Made by a program: the position numbers and the translations under genes
Assembly: GCA_043803805.1 (NCBI GenBank)
Contig: JAZDJP010000084.1
Span: forward strand, 121,673-185,672
DNA from: JAZDJP01 sp043803805
Lineage (GTDB): Bacteria > Planctomycetota > JAZDJP01
Direction: 5' to 3'
Length of the DNA: 64,000 bases
Part shown: piece after piece, positions 8,687 to 19,600 of the stretch
Layout: each line of letters starts with the position of its first letter
Position numbering within the stretch: position 1 is the first letter of the stretch
The notes under the pieces: generated by a model
Told to the model about the DNA's origin: nothing
Database searches by the model: none
What the model saw: only the letters and a program-made list of their open reading frames with translations

Positions 8687-10109
8687 CAACAAGGTTGACG
8701 GCGAAAAAGACCTGACCCTTGCCGCGGACTGGCGCGGGCTGTCGGCCACGATCCTGATGGTGGTGGTTGACGTCGCACTGTACAACCTCGGGGTTGTCCT
8801 GGCGTTTTATCTCCGGTTCCAGGGAATTCCGCCCGATTACAATTTCGATTCCTACCGGAACATCACAACGTTCGTCGTGATCATCCCCTATGTGTCCTTT
8901 CTGTTTTCCGGGGTGTACGCGATCCGATGGGCGAATGCGCGGGAGGAGGATTTTCTCGTGGTCTTCCGTGGTTGTTTCGTCGCGATGTTTCTCCTTCTTA
9001 CGGCGAGTTACGTTCTTCGCGAGGACGACACCGGGCCTTTCCCAACGTCGGTGATTTTCCTGTCGTTCATCACGACCTCGGCGCTCCTGGCGGGCTGGCG
9101 ATACGCCTTGAAACGCACCCGCGACGTCGAGACGCTGGCGAAGGGGGAGCCGGTGCGTGTGGCGCTTCTCGGGACGACGGGGGTGGATGCCGACATCCTG
9201 GCCCGCATCGAGCGGAGCGAAATCCCGCGGCGCCGGATCATCGGGTATTCCGGACCCCGGCGGGACGACATCCCGGGTCTGGTCTGGCTTGGGCCGGTGG
9301 AGAACCTCGGCGGGATTCTGGCCGCCCAAAACGTCGGGGGTGTGTTCGTGTCCTCCCGCGATTTCCGGCCGGAGGAGATTTTGCAGATTGTCCGCGTCTG
9401 CGAACATGCCCAGGTGCCCTACGCCGTACTCCCCGGGCTTTACGACATGATCACGAGCCGGGCCTCCGTGGATCTTGTGAACTATGTTCCCGTTCTGCGC
9501 TTTGGCCGGCCGGTCATCGGGGGCTGGCATTCCGTGGCCAAACGCATGATGGATGTGTCGGCGGCGGCGGCGGGGCTGGTTCTCTTTTCCCCGTTGTTTT
9601 GCTTCATATCCGCGGCCATCATGCTGGATTCCCGGGGCTGGCCGTTCTTCGGGCAGATGCGCGTCGGGAAGCATGGCCGGAGGTTCATCATGCGCAAGTT
9701 CCGGACGATGATCCCCGGCGCCCAGGAGCAGGGCCCTCCCCTCACGCGTCCGGATGACGCCCGTGTCACCCGGGTGGGGCGATGGCTTCGCCGATTGAGC
9801 CTTGACGAACTTCCGCAACTCTACAATGTTCTTGTGGGCGACATGAGTCTGGTCGGCCCCCGCGCGGTCATCCCCTACGTGGCGGATCGCTTTGACGAAT
9901 GGGAGAAGATGACGCTCAATATCCTCCCGGGGATTACGGGGCTTGCGCAGGTGAGCGGGCGGGACGAACTCGGCTTCCGGGACAAGGCCATGCTCAATAT
10001 TTATTACATTCGGAACTACTCGTTTATCCTGGATCTTGCCATCCTGTTCAAGACCATCCACGTCGTTATTTCCCAGGAGGGGACGGATGGAACGAGGACG
10101 GATAAGTGA
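8679..10109 (+). CDS. Polyprenyl-phosphate sugar phosphotransferase (WbaP/WcaJ-like)
   Basis: Starts exopolysaccharide repeat-unit assembly by moving a sugar-1-phosphate onto undecaprenyl phosphate. The 476-aa protein has four or five N-terminal membrane segments, a Rossmann-like middle domain (CoA_binding_3 type, residues about 140-270) and the C-terminal bacterial sugar transferase domain. Key blocks in the latter are KRMMDVSAAAAGLVL, MRKFRTM, RRLSLDELPQLYNVL, GDMSLVGPRA and PGITGLAQVSGRDEL. All catalytic blocks look intact. It is the last gene of the co-directional glycan run and overlaps the preceding stop by 8 nt. Specificity (glucose, galactose or an amino sugar) cannot be read from sequence. 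Confidence 0.93.
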   Translation: MGDNKVDGEKDLTLAADWRGLSATILMVVVDVALYNLGVVLAFYLRFQGIPPDYNFDSYRNITTFVVIIPYVSFLFSGVYAIRWANAREEDFLVVFRGCFVAMFLLLTASYVLREDDTGPFPTSVIFLSFITTSALLAGWRYALKRTRDVETLAKGEPVRVALLGTTGVDADILARIERSEIPRRRIIGYSGPRRDDIPGLVWLGPVENLGGILAAQNVGGVFVSSRDFRPEEILQIVRVCEHAQVPYAVLPGLYDMITSRASVDLVNYVPVLRFGRPVIGGWHSVAKRMMDVSAAAAGLVLFSPLFCFISAAIMLDSRGWPFFGQMRVGKHGRRFIMRKFRTMIPGAQEQGPPLTRPDDARVTRVGRWLRRLSLDELPQLYNVLVGDMSLVGPRAVIPYVADRFDEWEKMTLNILPGITGLAQVSGRDELGFRDKAMLNIYYIRNYSFILDLAILFKTIHVVISQEGTDGTRTDK

Positions 10110-10136
10110 TGGTGTCATGGCACGAATGATGTGCGA

Positions 10137-10275
10137 TGAAATTCCGAATGTCGAATTCCGAATTCCGAATCAGTCAAACTCTTGAACTCCGGAACTCTTC
10201 TTCGAGACTCCCAGACTCTCCGACTCGCTGACTCGCTGACTTTTTTCAAGACTCGCCGACTCTCAAGACTTCTTC
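10137..10275. repeat. Low-complexity GAATTCCGAAT and GACTC-rich simple repeats
   Basis: The gap between the sugar transferase and the convergent GT4 gene holds three close copies of GAATTCCGAAT. These are followed by seven or more irregularly spaced GACTC units, often as CGACTCGCTGACT. The run extends into the last codons of the GT4 gene. Unit spacing is irregular and there are no unique spacers of constant length, so it is simple-sequence repeat rather than a CRISPR array. Confidence 0.7.
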
Positions 10276-11355
10276 ATAGATTTTCATCGTATGTTCCACC
10301 ATCGTTTCAAATCGGTGGAATTGGCGGACGTGGGCGGCGGCGTTTGTCCCGAGCCGGCGCGTCGCTTCGGGATCGGATAACATGCGGATGATGATCCGGG
10401 CCAGGGCCGCGGGGTCGTCCGGCGGGAAAAGATGGCCGGTCTCGCCATCCCGGATGATTTCGCGGATGCCCGGGACGCGGGTGGCCGCGACGGGGATCCC
10501 GGCCGCCATGGCCTCGAGAAGCGCGTTCGGCATCCCTTCCCAGCGCGACGGCAAAGCGAACATATCCGCGGTCTTCAGGAGTTGCGGCACGTCGTCGCGT
10601 TTTCCGAGGAAACGCACGGCGGGGGTGATTCCCCGCCGGCGGGCCTCGTTCTCGAGCGGGCCGCGCCGGGGGCCTTCCCCCGCGATGATAAAAATCGCGG
10701 AGGGATGCCGGTCCAGCACCTCCGGCACGGCGGCGAGGAGCGTTTCGACGGCCTTCTGGCGGTCGAGACGCGCGACGGTGAGAATCACGGGGGCGCCTTC
10801 CGGGATTCCCAGAGACTCCCGGGAAAGGGGGACGGCCGCGGCGCAGGCGTTCGCGTCGACGCCGTTCGGAATCACGGTGATTTTATCCGGCGAAATTCCT
10901 CCCTGTCGGATGGAGAAGTCCCTTACACCTTCCGACACGGCCAGATTATGGGAAACAAGTCCCTGCGTCATCCGGTCGGAGACGAGATGCCACCGGCGTT
11001 CTCCCTCCGCCACGCGGATGGAGGAAATCACCGCGGGAACGCCGGCCATCTTCGCCGCGAATCGTCCCGCCAGGTTGGCGTGAAAAAGCCAGGTATGGAG
11101 AATAACGGGGCGGAACCGTCGGAGGGTTCCTGCGAGCCGGATTGCCGCGAAGGGAAGCGAGAGGGGAGTCATCCCGAACGACTCGACCGGGATTCCGGCG
11201 TCCCGGAGCGTCGCGGCGAGGGGGCCTTCGGATTTCAGACATCCGACGGCCGGTTCGTAACGCGCGCGGTCGAGGCGGGTGACGAGCGCGACGAGGGTTT
11301 TTTCGGCGCCCCCGGGGTCGAGGTCGGTGATTAAATAATAAATGCGTTCCGCCAT
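10246..11355 (-). CDS. GT4-family glycosyltransferase
   Basis: A 369-aa retaining GT-B enzyme. Its N-terminal domain begins YLITDLDPGGAEKTLV with the glycine-rich acceptor loop. The C-terminal nucleotide-sugar domain holds VILTVARLDRQKAVE and the EX7E-type block WEGMPNALLEAMAAGIPVA. It is convergent with the exopolysaccharide operon and probably adds a sugar to the same lipid-linked oligosaccharide. I start at the ATG at 11353-11355 (MAERIYYLI), because the longer frame to 11424 would overlap the divergent queA start and adds residues unlike the family. No clear ribosome binding site is seen. The last residues (RVGES) lie in the GACTC simple repeat, so the C-terminal tip may have drifted. Confidence 0.9.
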   Translation of the reverse strand: MAERIYYLITDLDPGGAEKTLVALVTRLDRARYEPAVGCLKSEGPLAATLRDAGIPVESFGMTPLSLPFAAIRLAGTLRRFRPVILHTWLFHANLAGRFAAKMAGVPAVISSIRVAEGERRWHLVSDRMTQGLVSHNLAVSEGVRDFSIRQGGISPDKITVIPNGVDANACAAAVPLSRESLGIPEGAPVILTVARLDRQKAVETLLAAVPEVLDRHPSAIFIIAGEGPRRGPLENEARRRGITPAVRFLGKRDDVPQLLKTADMFALPSRWEGMPNALLEAMAAGIPVAATRVPGIREIIRDGETGHLFPPDDPAALARIIIRMLSDPEATRRLGTNAAAHVRQFHRFETMVEHTMKIYEEVLRVGES

Positions 11356-11393
11356 GGAAACCAATTTTAACTGAAACCTTCGGCCGCGCCGTG

Positions 11394-11399
11394 TAAAAT
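11394..11399 (+). promoter_or_regulatory. -10 box (TAAAAT) of queA, leaderless arrangement
   Basis: TAAAAT ends six bases before the queA ATG at 11406, which would put transcription start at or next to the start codon. A -35 box is weak (TGAAAC around 11372-11377, 16 nt spacer). No Shine-Dalgarno sequence precedes the ATG, which agrees with a leaderless mRNA. Confidence 0.45.
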
Positions 11400-11405
11400 T
11401 CCGCC

Positions 11406-12452
11406 ATGCGTTCGGAAATCCCACCGGAGGCCCTCGGGATAAAAATCCCCGGCGTCCCCGCCGCCCTCATCGCCCAGCATCCCCTGCCCGAGCGGGACGC
11501 CTCGCGCCTCATGGTTCTCGATCGTGCCCGCGGGAATATCGCCCACGCGGCCTTTCGGGACATTTCCCGGTTCCTTCGCCCGGGAGATCTTCTTGTGCTG
11601 AACGACACCCGCGTCCGGCCGGTGCGGATCCTTGGCCGGCGGGCGACGGGCGGAAAGATCCAGGCGCTTCTCGTTTCCCCGGCCGGGGAGGGTGTCTGGG
11701 TTTCGTTCATCCAATCGCGGGGGCGTTTGCGCGAAGGGGAAATATTATTATTCGAGGACCGTATCGAGGCGACGATGGCCGGCCGGACCCCGGAGGGGAT
11801 GTTCCTCCTCCGGTTCGGCCGCGACGGAGCGTCGGACATCATGGCCGCGGGACGGGCGCCTCTGCCGCCGTATATCCGGCGATCCGAAGATGATCCGTAC
11901 CGCGCCGAGGATCTCGACCGCTACCAGACGGTATTCGCCCGGGAGCCCGGGGCGATTGCCGCGCCGACGGCGGGGCTTCACTTCACCCCGGCGCTGCTAA
12001 AGGCCCTCCGGGGGGATGGGATCCGGATCGCGACGGTCACCCTGCACGTCGGATTGGGGACATTTCAGCCCCTGATGGAAAATCACCTCCGCGAGGGCCG
12101 GCTTCACCGGGAATGGTACCGCTGTCCGCCGGAGACGCTCCGGGAGGTCCGGGAGGCCCGAAGCGAGGGGCGGCGCGTGATCGCCGTCGGGACGACCTCC
12201 TGCCGTGTTTTGGAGACGGTTTTCGGGGCCCGGGAGCCCGTCATCGAGGGCTGGACGGATATTTTCATCCGGCCTCCGCATCAATTTCGCGCGGTGGACG
12301 CGCTCCTGACGAATTTTCATCTCCCGGGGACATCGTTGGTTCTTCTGGTGGCCGCCTTCGCCGGAATCACGCTCACGGAAACGGCCTATGGGGAGGCGGT
12401 CCGCCTTTCCTACCGGTTCTACAGTTATGGGGACGCGATGTTCATCGGATAG
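11406..12452 (+). CDS. queA: S-adenosylmethionine:tRNA ribosyltransferase-isomerase QueA
   Basis: Transfers and isomerises the ribosyl part of S-adenosylmethionine onto preQ1-modified tRNA, the step before queuosine in wobble-base modification. The 348-aa length is usual for QueA. Recognisable blocks are LIAQHPLPERDASRLMVL near the N-terminus and LVLNDTRVRPVR. Further blocks are PLPPYIRR, the substrate-site block GAIAAPTAGLHFTP, and the C-terminal TDIFIRPPHQFRAVDALLTN. Other queuosine genes are not in the window. It is the first of a co-directional housekeeping trio with aroQ and accB, and it is divergent from the GT4 gene. Initiation is probably leaderless. Confidence 0.97.
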   Translation: MRSEIPPEALGIKIPGVPAALIAQHPLPERDASRLMVLDRARGNIAHAAFRDISRFLRPGDLLVLNDTRVRPVRILGRRATGGKIQALLVSPAGEGVWVSFIQSRGRLREGEILLFEDRIEATMAGRTPEGMFLLRFGRDGASDIMAAGRAPLPPYIRRSEDDPYRAEDLDRYQTVFAREPGAIAAPTAGLHFTPALLKALRGDGIRIATVTLHVGLGTFQPLMENHLREGRLHREWYRCPPETLREVREARSEGRRVIAVGTTSCRVLETVFGAREPVIEGWTDIFIRPPHQFRAVDALLTNFHLPGTSLVLLVAAFAGITLTETAYGEAVRLSYRFYSYGDAMFIG

Positions 12453-12513
12453 TGAACGCGCAATTGAATCGGACGTACAACCCGGGCAGGTATTGACCCG
12501 GGCCGTTTATCCG

Positions 12514-12542
12514 TTGCAGCCCCGCGCCGACCGTGGTATCAT
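12514..12542 (+). promoter_or_regulatory. Promoter of aroQ
   Basis: TTGCAG (12514-12519) and TATCAT (12537-12542) are separated by 17 nt, and a TGG just before the -10 box could add an extended -10 contact. Transcription would start only about five bases before the aroQ ATG at 12554. A CCCGGG-N10-CCCGGG hairpin (12482-12503) just upstream may end queA transcription. Confidence 0.6.
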
Positions 12543-12553
12543 CCGCCGCCATC

Positions 12554-13027
12554 ATGGGAAATGTCAAGGTTCTCGTTCTCCACGGGCCCAATCTGGACGT
12601 TCTCGGCAAGCGGAACCCGGCCGTCTACGGGCGGACCACCCTCGCCCGGATCAACGACATGCTCTGGGAGGAGGCCGACCGGCTCGGGGTGAGCGTGGAA
12701 ACGCTCCAGTCCGATCACGAGGGGGTGCTCGTGGAGAAGATCAAGGCGACGGACGCCGGGGCGTTGGTCATCAACCCCGCGGCCTACACCCACACGAGCG
12801 TCGCCATTCGGGACGCCATCGAGGCGAAGGGGATTCCGGCGGTGGAGGTGCATCTTTCGAACATCCATGCCCGCGAGGAATTCCGGCGGGTGTCCGTCGT
12901 CGCGCCGGTCGCGAAGGGGCAGATTTCGGGATTTGGCGCGGAAAGCTACCGTCTGGGGCTCATCGCCGCGGCGGGGCTCGCGTCCGGGAAAAAGGCGAAG
13001 CGGGCGTCAGGCGCCCGACGCCGCTGA
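12554..13027 (+). CDS. aroQ: Type II 3-dehydroquinate dehydratase
   Basis: Removes water from 3-dehydroquinate to give 3-dehydroshikimate in the shikimate pathway; type II enzymes form cytosolic dodecamers. The 157-aa length is typical. Conserved blocks are VLHGPNLDVLGKRNPAVYG with the catalytic Tyr and flexible lid Arg, and NPAAYTHTSVAIRDAI. The C-terminal blocks are VEVHLSNIHAREEFR with the catalytic His, then GQISGFGAESY. The ATG at 12554 is preferred over a GTG 21 nt upstream, since MGNVKVLVLHGPN is the family start and the promoter -10 lies between the two. accB follows after 33 nt, a common aroQ-accB neighbourhood. The tail after residue 145 is basic. Confidence 0.96.
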   Translation: MGNVKVLVLHGPNLDVLGKRNPAVYGRTTLARINDMLWEEADRLGVSVETLQSDHEGVLVEKIKATDAGALVINPAAYTHTSVAIRDAIEAKGIPAVEVHLSNIHAREEFRRVSVVAPVAKGQISGFGAESYRLGLIAAAGLASGKKAKRASGARRR

Positions 13028-13060
13028 TACACGGGACATTTTTTCATCAGGGGGGATGTC

Positions 13061-13552
13061 ATGGCGAACAAGGCAAATCCGAAAATCGTGCCGCAGACGG
13101 GGATTGTCCGCGAGGTGGCCCCGCTTGTCGAACTCATGAACGCGAACCAGCTCACCGAGGTGGAGGTGGAGAGCGGCGACCTGAAGATCCGTCTCAAGAA
13201 GGGGGTGGACGCGCCTGCCTACACGGTCATGGCGGCCCCCGCCGCCGCGCCGGTTCATGCGCCCGCCGCCGCGCCGGCGGCCCCAATTGTCCCCGCGGAC
13301 GATTCGGACAAATACAAGAAAATCGTTTCCCCGATGGTGGGCACGTTCTACCGGTGCCCCCGGCCCGACGCGCCGCCGTTCGTGGACGTGGGGAAGGTCA
13401 TCAACAAGGAGACGGTGGTCTGCATCATCGAGGCCATGAAGGTCATGAACGAGATCAAGGCCGAGATGTCCGGCAAGATTCACAAGGTCCTTGTGGAAAA
13501 CGGCCAGCCCGTCGAATTCGGTCAGGCGTTGTTCCTCGTCGAGCCGATGTAG
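13061..13552 (+). CDS. accB: Biotin carboxyl carrier protein of acetyl-CoA carboxylase
   Basis: Carries biotin between biotin carboxylase and carboxyltransferase in malonyl-CoA synthesis. The 163-aa protein has an N-terminal AccB domain (residues 1-50), an Ala/Pro-rich linker (residues about 52-82) and the biotinyl domain. The block CIIEAMKVMNEIKAE puts the biotinylated Lys at position 127, inside the usual EAMK-M motif. accC, which normally follows accB directly, is not here: 59 nt downstream begins the RHS toxin gene. An AGGGGGGAT stretch precedes the ATG as ribosome binding site. Confidence 0.96.
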   Translation: MANKANPKIVPQTGIVREVAPLVELMNANQLTEVEVESGDLKIRLKKGVDAPAYTVMAAPAAAPVHAPAAAPAAPIVPADDSDKYKKIVSPMVGTFYRCPRPDAPPFVDVGKVINKETVVCIIEAMKVMNEIKAEMSGKIHKVLVENGQPVEFGQALFLVEPM

Positions 13553-13611
13553 TTTCGGTTGGACGAAGCGCGATGGCGGATGTTCTGCCGGGAAATTAAA
13601 TAGTATTTTAA

Positions 13612-16600
13612 ATGCTAAAGCGGATTCCTGTAGCGATATCGCTGGTTTTGCTCGTATCCTGCGGCGGCGGGGGCGGCGGGGGCGGCCTCTCCAGTGGAGA
13701 TCCCGGGGGGGATTCCGACGGGGATGGCGGCTCCGCGGTATATCTTCCCGTCGCCGTGACCGTGGTGGCGCCTCACGGGATAATCGTCACGAACGCCGGA
13801 TCGGTCACAGTCCGCGTCTCATACGTTTTCAAATCCGAATCTCCCGCCGGTGGTTCTTCCCGCGAAACGCCCTTCGCGCGTGCGGCTGCGTCCGAAGCCT
13901 GCCGGCTTGAACTGTTGATGGATGGCGTGGCGGTGTTTTCACGGGCGGTGGACCCGGCGACGAACGGCGAGGCGACGTTCGTGCTGGACCTGACGGGAGC
14001 GGTCGAAGGGACGCACGCCCTGGCGGCGGCGCTCTCCGGCGGGGGGCGGATCATTAAATCGGCCGACGGGGCGCTCGTGATTGACCGCACGGCGCCGTCG
14101 GTGGATGATCTTGAGCCGGCATCGGGGCTTTTCACGAATATCCGCAGGCCGGTCTTCCGCGGCCATCTCATGGACGGCTTTTCCGGGCCGGACGGGGACG
14201 CCGTCGAAGTCATTCTTGACGGGACGACGCTTCCCGGCGTTTCCGTGGCCGGGGAGGATTTCACCGTGACGCCGGCGGCGGACCTGGCCGATGGGGCGCA
14301 TACGGTGGAAGTGCGTCTTCGGGATCGCGCGGGGAACCGATATTCGCTCGAACGTCAATTCACGGTGGACACGGCGCCGCCGGATCAGTCTCCGGGACTT
14401 GAATCGCCCGCCGCCTCGGACGGGCAGTTTCTGTTTGTGGTGGCCGGCGCGCGTCTGACGGTGACGGGGGCCCTTCCCGTGGACGGAGCGGGGGTGGCGG
14501 TTTCCGTTCCGGCGCCCGTGATTGTGGCGGGCTCCGGCGCGGCCGGCGGGCGGTGGCATGTGGATCTCGACGGGATTCCGGCCGGGGTGAGCGTCGTCAC
14601 CCTGCGCGCGGTGGATCGGGCGGGAAACCATGGCCCGGCGATGAATTTTGCCATCACGCGGACGACGGACGCGATTTCGGTGACCGAGGTGGCGCCGGCC
14701 GCGGGGGCGATGGCCGGGGGCACGGCGCTGATTATTCAAGGGCAGGGTTTCACCAGCGACACCGACGTACGGATCGGGGGGGCTTCACCCGGGAACGTGA
14801 GAATCCTCTCTCCCTCGGAAATCCGGGTAGTGGCGCCGGCGGGGGTGGAAGGGGACGCGGAACTCGTCGTCCGGCGTCCGGACGGCGCCGAGGCGCGGCT
14901 CGCGGCGGCCTTTCGGTATTACGATCCGTCACGGGACAGCGACGATGACGGGATTGCCGATTATCGTGATCCGGACCCGCTTGTTCCCTTTGTTGTCATT
15001 TCAGATCCAGCCGACGGGATTCTCACGAATCGGGGCTTCATCGAGTTGTCGGGGGATGTGGATGCCTCGGCCGGGGGCGTTTTCGTCAGGAATATCTCCA
15101 TGCCCGGCGCCGCCGCGGCGGCGGAGATGGATGCCGGGGGACGGTTCCGGGCGGCTGGGGTGCCTCTGGCGGCTGGAGAAAACATCATCGAGGCGCGGGC
15201 CGTGGACGCGCAAGGGGCGTTCGCGGCCCGACACCGGATCACGATTCGCGCGGATCGCACATCGCCGGGATTGACGCTTTCGCCGCCGGGCGGCCGGGTG
15301 CTCGATCAGGCGCCGGGGAATGTCGCGGCTCTCGCCGCCACCTTCACGGAATCCGGGTTTTCGGGAGGCATGGCGCCGGCGACATTCCGGGCGTGGCGGG
15401 TTTCCTGGCGTGATTTATCCCGGGTACTCCAGTCCGACGACGACGGGATGATCGCGGGGATCCTGTGGAATCTCGGTCATTTATCCTGCGATATCCTGTC
15501 GCTTTCGGTCACGGAACTCACGGGACGGTTTTCCGCGACGGAAACGGGCGCGACGCTCACAGATGCCGGGGAGGCGGGGTTCGAGAAGTTCCGGAAGAAT
15601 GTTGTGATTGGCATTGTGGCCGACAAGGCGGGGAACGTCTCGTTCGCGTCGGCCGATTATGCCGTGGACGATATCCGCCCGACGGCGGTGATCCAGATGC
15701 CGGTCGCCGGAGGGGTTTACCCGTCGGACCAGGCGATTCCCGTGACGGTGCAACTCGCGGATGATTTCTCGGGGCTCAATCTCGCCGGGCTGGAGGTTGT
15801 GCTCAATGGGGACGATGTCACGTCCGTGACGGGACCTGTTCTGGATCCGCCGACGGGCGGGCCGGGGACGCCGGTCCTGGCCACCACGCTCCGTTTCAAC
15901 ATCCCGGCGGAACTTATTTCCCCCGGGGCGAAGAATTATCTGGAGATCACGGGCATCCGGGATCACGAGAACAACGAAATCGCGGCGGGGGTCGTTTTCG
16001 TGGCGGACGCCATCATACCCTGTGATTTCATCAATGTATGGTCGGATTTCAGTCGAAACGAGGTGGTGGTGACGCCGGGGGAGGAGGACACGTCGGTCAC
16101 CGGGCAAGGCCTTTTTGCCATGGGCGTGGAAGGGGCCGATCTTGGCGTGGCGGGGATCGTCCTGGATCGTATATCCATGGATACGTGTCGCCTGATTGTG
16201 ACGGGTCGGAGGCCGGGAGTGTTCATCTGGGATCCATTTCCCTTCATGGTGGCGGGTCCTTGCGCCGTGGAAGAACTCCTTGGGGTGATGGTCAAGGGCG
16301 CGCGTTTCGTGAAAGCGCCCTCCCCCGACGTGATATCCCCCGGGGTGCGGCTGGGGATCGTGGAGGGGGAGATTCTCCAGGCATCCGGGGCGGACTCAAC
16401 CGACATGGCCACGGTGGAATTTGGGGGAGTGGTGGACGATTCCCTCGGCCGGGAGTTCGAGGGCGCCGGCCCGACGGTGATTGATGGATCGGGGAGATCT
16501 CTGCCGCTGACGGCGATTCATTATCCGGATCACATGCACACCCGGATTGACGGCACGGTGGGGCGGGAGACGGGGCGGTATGAATTCAGGGGATGTTTTC

Positions 16601-19600
16601 CGCTTCGCCGCGGGAGGAACACGCTTGTCTTCCGGGCGAAAAACGCCCTCGGACGCTTCGGTGTCGCGCGGGCGGGAATCGAGGTGACGGATCGCGATGG
16701 GGATCCGCTTACAAATGATTTTTCCATCCGTGTGGCGCGCGTGGAAAACGCCGCCGCGGTGGAGGGGGAAATCGGCGTGGCGGAGGGATATTTCGGCGCG
16801 GGTGATGACAAGACTCTTCACCTGCGCCTCCCGCGGGTCGGGGGGGACATTCTCCTGGCGGGAACCGACTCCGCGCCGTTTGCGGGGGCCGTGGTCCGCT
16901 CCGCCCGGTTCGTCCTCCAGAGGGAGGGCGATGTGGATCCGGCCGGCATCATGCCCGGATTGCCGGTATTTCTGGTGCGGGCGGGGGATCGAATTGAGGT
17001 GGCCTCCGCCGGGTGGACGGAGGGAACCTCGGTGCGGCTGGCGGACCTGGCGTTCGCGGGGAATGGCCGCGCGGCGTCGGTCGTTCAGGACGGCGCCTCC
17101 CTGAAAATCACCGCGTCCCTCGGGGATGCGGAACTCGAGGCCTATGAAGTCGTGTACGGGCCGATTCCGTCCGTTTCGGCCTCGGTGAAAAGTTTCGATT
17201 CACGGGGGATTGTCCCGCCGAATGCCGCCGGTGAGACGCCCTACACGCAGACGGTGACGTTGTCCCGCGTCCCGGGAACTCCGGTGTTCCGGAGCGACGC
17301 GGTGATGTTCCAGACGGGCTCGTCGGGGGCGGGGATGCGTCATCGGATGGCGCCGGAGGGGCGCATCACGGTCACGGCGGACTTCCCGCCGGGAATTCCC
17401 GACCTGTCGCGATCGGTCGCGGCGGGGGGGTATCGTTCGACGCTCCAGGAGGCCGTGACCGGCAACACGCCCGAAGGCGGCCGCGGGGTCCAGCTTCATA
17501 ACGGCGAATTTGTGTATTCGGCGACGGACCTCGCCGGAAACACCGCGTACGGGCCCGGGTTCGCCTTCACGCGGACCTATCGAAGCCGGATCCACCATGA
17601 CGGTCCGCTCGGACACGGCTGGGATCATGTTCTGAACCAGAGGATGGTCGCGCGTGACGAGGACGGGGACGGCGACATGGACGTCGTGTTTTATGACGGC
17701 TCCGGCCGCCGGGACGTGTTCACGGGGGACGGCAACGGCGCATTCCTTCCTCCTCCGGGGCGGTACGAAAAATGGGATGTCGCGGCGGGAGAAGCGAGGC
17801 GTCTCATTGGGGACGGATCGGTGTGCCGATACGTGGGGCTGGCCGCGCGGCCCGGGGAATATGTCCTGGATTCGGTGACGGACCGGTGGGGGAACCGCCT
17901 TTCACTGTTCCACGACGCGGCGGGGCGGTTGGTTCGCGTGAACGATCCCCACGACCGCGACACCGTTCTCCGGTATGAGGGGAACGGCCGGATCTCGGAA
18001 ATCGAGGACTTCGCCGGACGGATCGTCACGTTCACCTACGACGCGGCGGGGGATCTCGCGCGGGTCGAGCATCCCGACGTGGACGCGGAGGGGATGGGGC
18101 ATATCCGGCCGGCGTGGCGTTACACCTACGAGACCGGGGACCCCGACCCGGCGCGGAATCACAATATGACGGCCGTCACCTCCCCGCGGGGGAACGGAGT
18201 TTTGGAAAACGAATATGATTCCAGCGACCGCGTGGTTCTCCAGAGGACGGGGCCGGCCCTGACGGAATTCGCGTATCCGGCCGGGGAAACCCGCGTCACG
18301 GACCCGCGGCGGCAGGTGTGGAAATTCGTCTGGTCGGCGGGGCATCCGGAACTGGCCGAAAGAATAATTGACCCGACTCTGGCGATGACCTATTTCGAGC
18401 ACACGGCGGATCTCGAGACGGGGGTGGTCATCCGGCCTCTCGGGAACAAAATCGAATACCGTTACGACATCGCCAGCCCGAACCCGGTGAAGCGCGGGAA
18501 TCTTCTCGAGACGCTGATTTCGCCCGACGCGCGGGGGACGGGGGGGAGCGGCGCGGTCCTTCGGACGCGGCTCACCTGGACGGCGGCGGCGGATTTCCCC
18601 GGCGGTCCCGGGGCCGCGGAGGATTGGAACTTCGTGAAGACGTCGGAGGACGAGGCGGGATTTGTCACGACATACGATTATGACGCGGCGGGAAACCGCG
18701 TCGCGGTCCGGCCGCCCGGGGTGACGCTTTCCGACGGGCGGAAGGACGATCGCACGGTGCGGTATCGTTTCAATTCCCGGGGACAGGTGGAGGCCGTCCG
18801 CACGCCGGACGGGGCCATGACGTGGCACGAATATTATCCCTCGAACGGCCGCCCGGCGGACCCCTCGGACGCCGAGGGATTTCACCGGCGGGAGATCCGG
18901 TCGGTGGGGCGCGGCTACGACATTGCGTCGCCCGTTCCAACGAATCCCCGGGAAAGCGCGGACTGGCTTGTCACGGAATACGCGATGGATTCGCGGGGGA
19001 ATTGTGTCACGGTGACGGACGAAACGGGGCGGGCCTCCCTCCGTGTGTTCGACGCCCTTGACCGGTCGGTGGAGACGCTTTCCCCTCCTGTCTTCGGCGC
19101 CGCGAGGAACCGGACCCGGCAGTATTTCGACGCCGACGGGAATTCCGTCCGGACCGTGACCGAGACGCCGGTGCCCCGGGACCCCGGGGGGACTGCCCAC
19201 GATGTTCACACGAGCACGGTGACGCGCACGGTGGACGCCTGGGATCGGGTTCTGGAAGTGAGCGAGGACGGGCGGGTGACGACGTACGCCTACGACGCCG
19301 GCGGATTGCAAATCATGCGGCGGATGCCGTCCGGGATCCGGCATACCACCGGATATGACGCGCGGGGGCTTCCCGAACGGGATGTGGACGGGGACGACGA
19401 CGATGACGCCGCGACGGCGCCGGCGGGGGCGCGTGTGGTGGAGATGGCCTGCGACGCGAACGGAAACGTGATCGGGACGAAGGAGAACACGGTTCCGGTT
19501 TCCGAGCAACGCCACGACGGCTACGACCGCCTGGAAACAACGCGCGATCCCCGGCGGGGGGCGCTTGTCCGGCAGTGGCGGGACAACCGGGGGCTTGTCA

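Noticed and set aside
10137..10275. Possible CRISPR-like array of GACTC units
   Set aside because: Units are 5-11 bp, irregularly spaced, without unique spacers of constant length and without cas genes.
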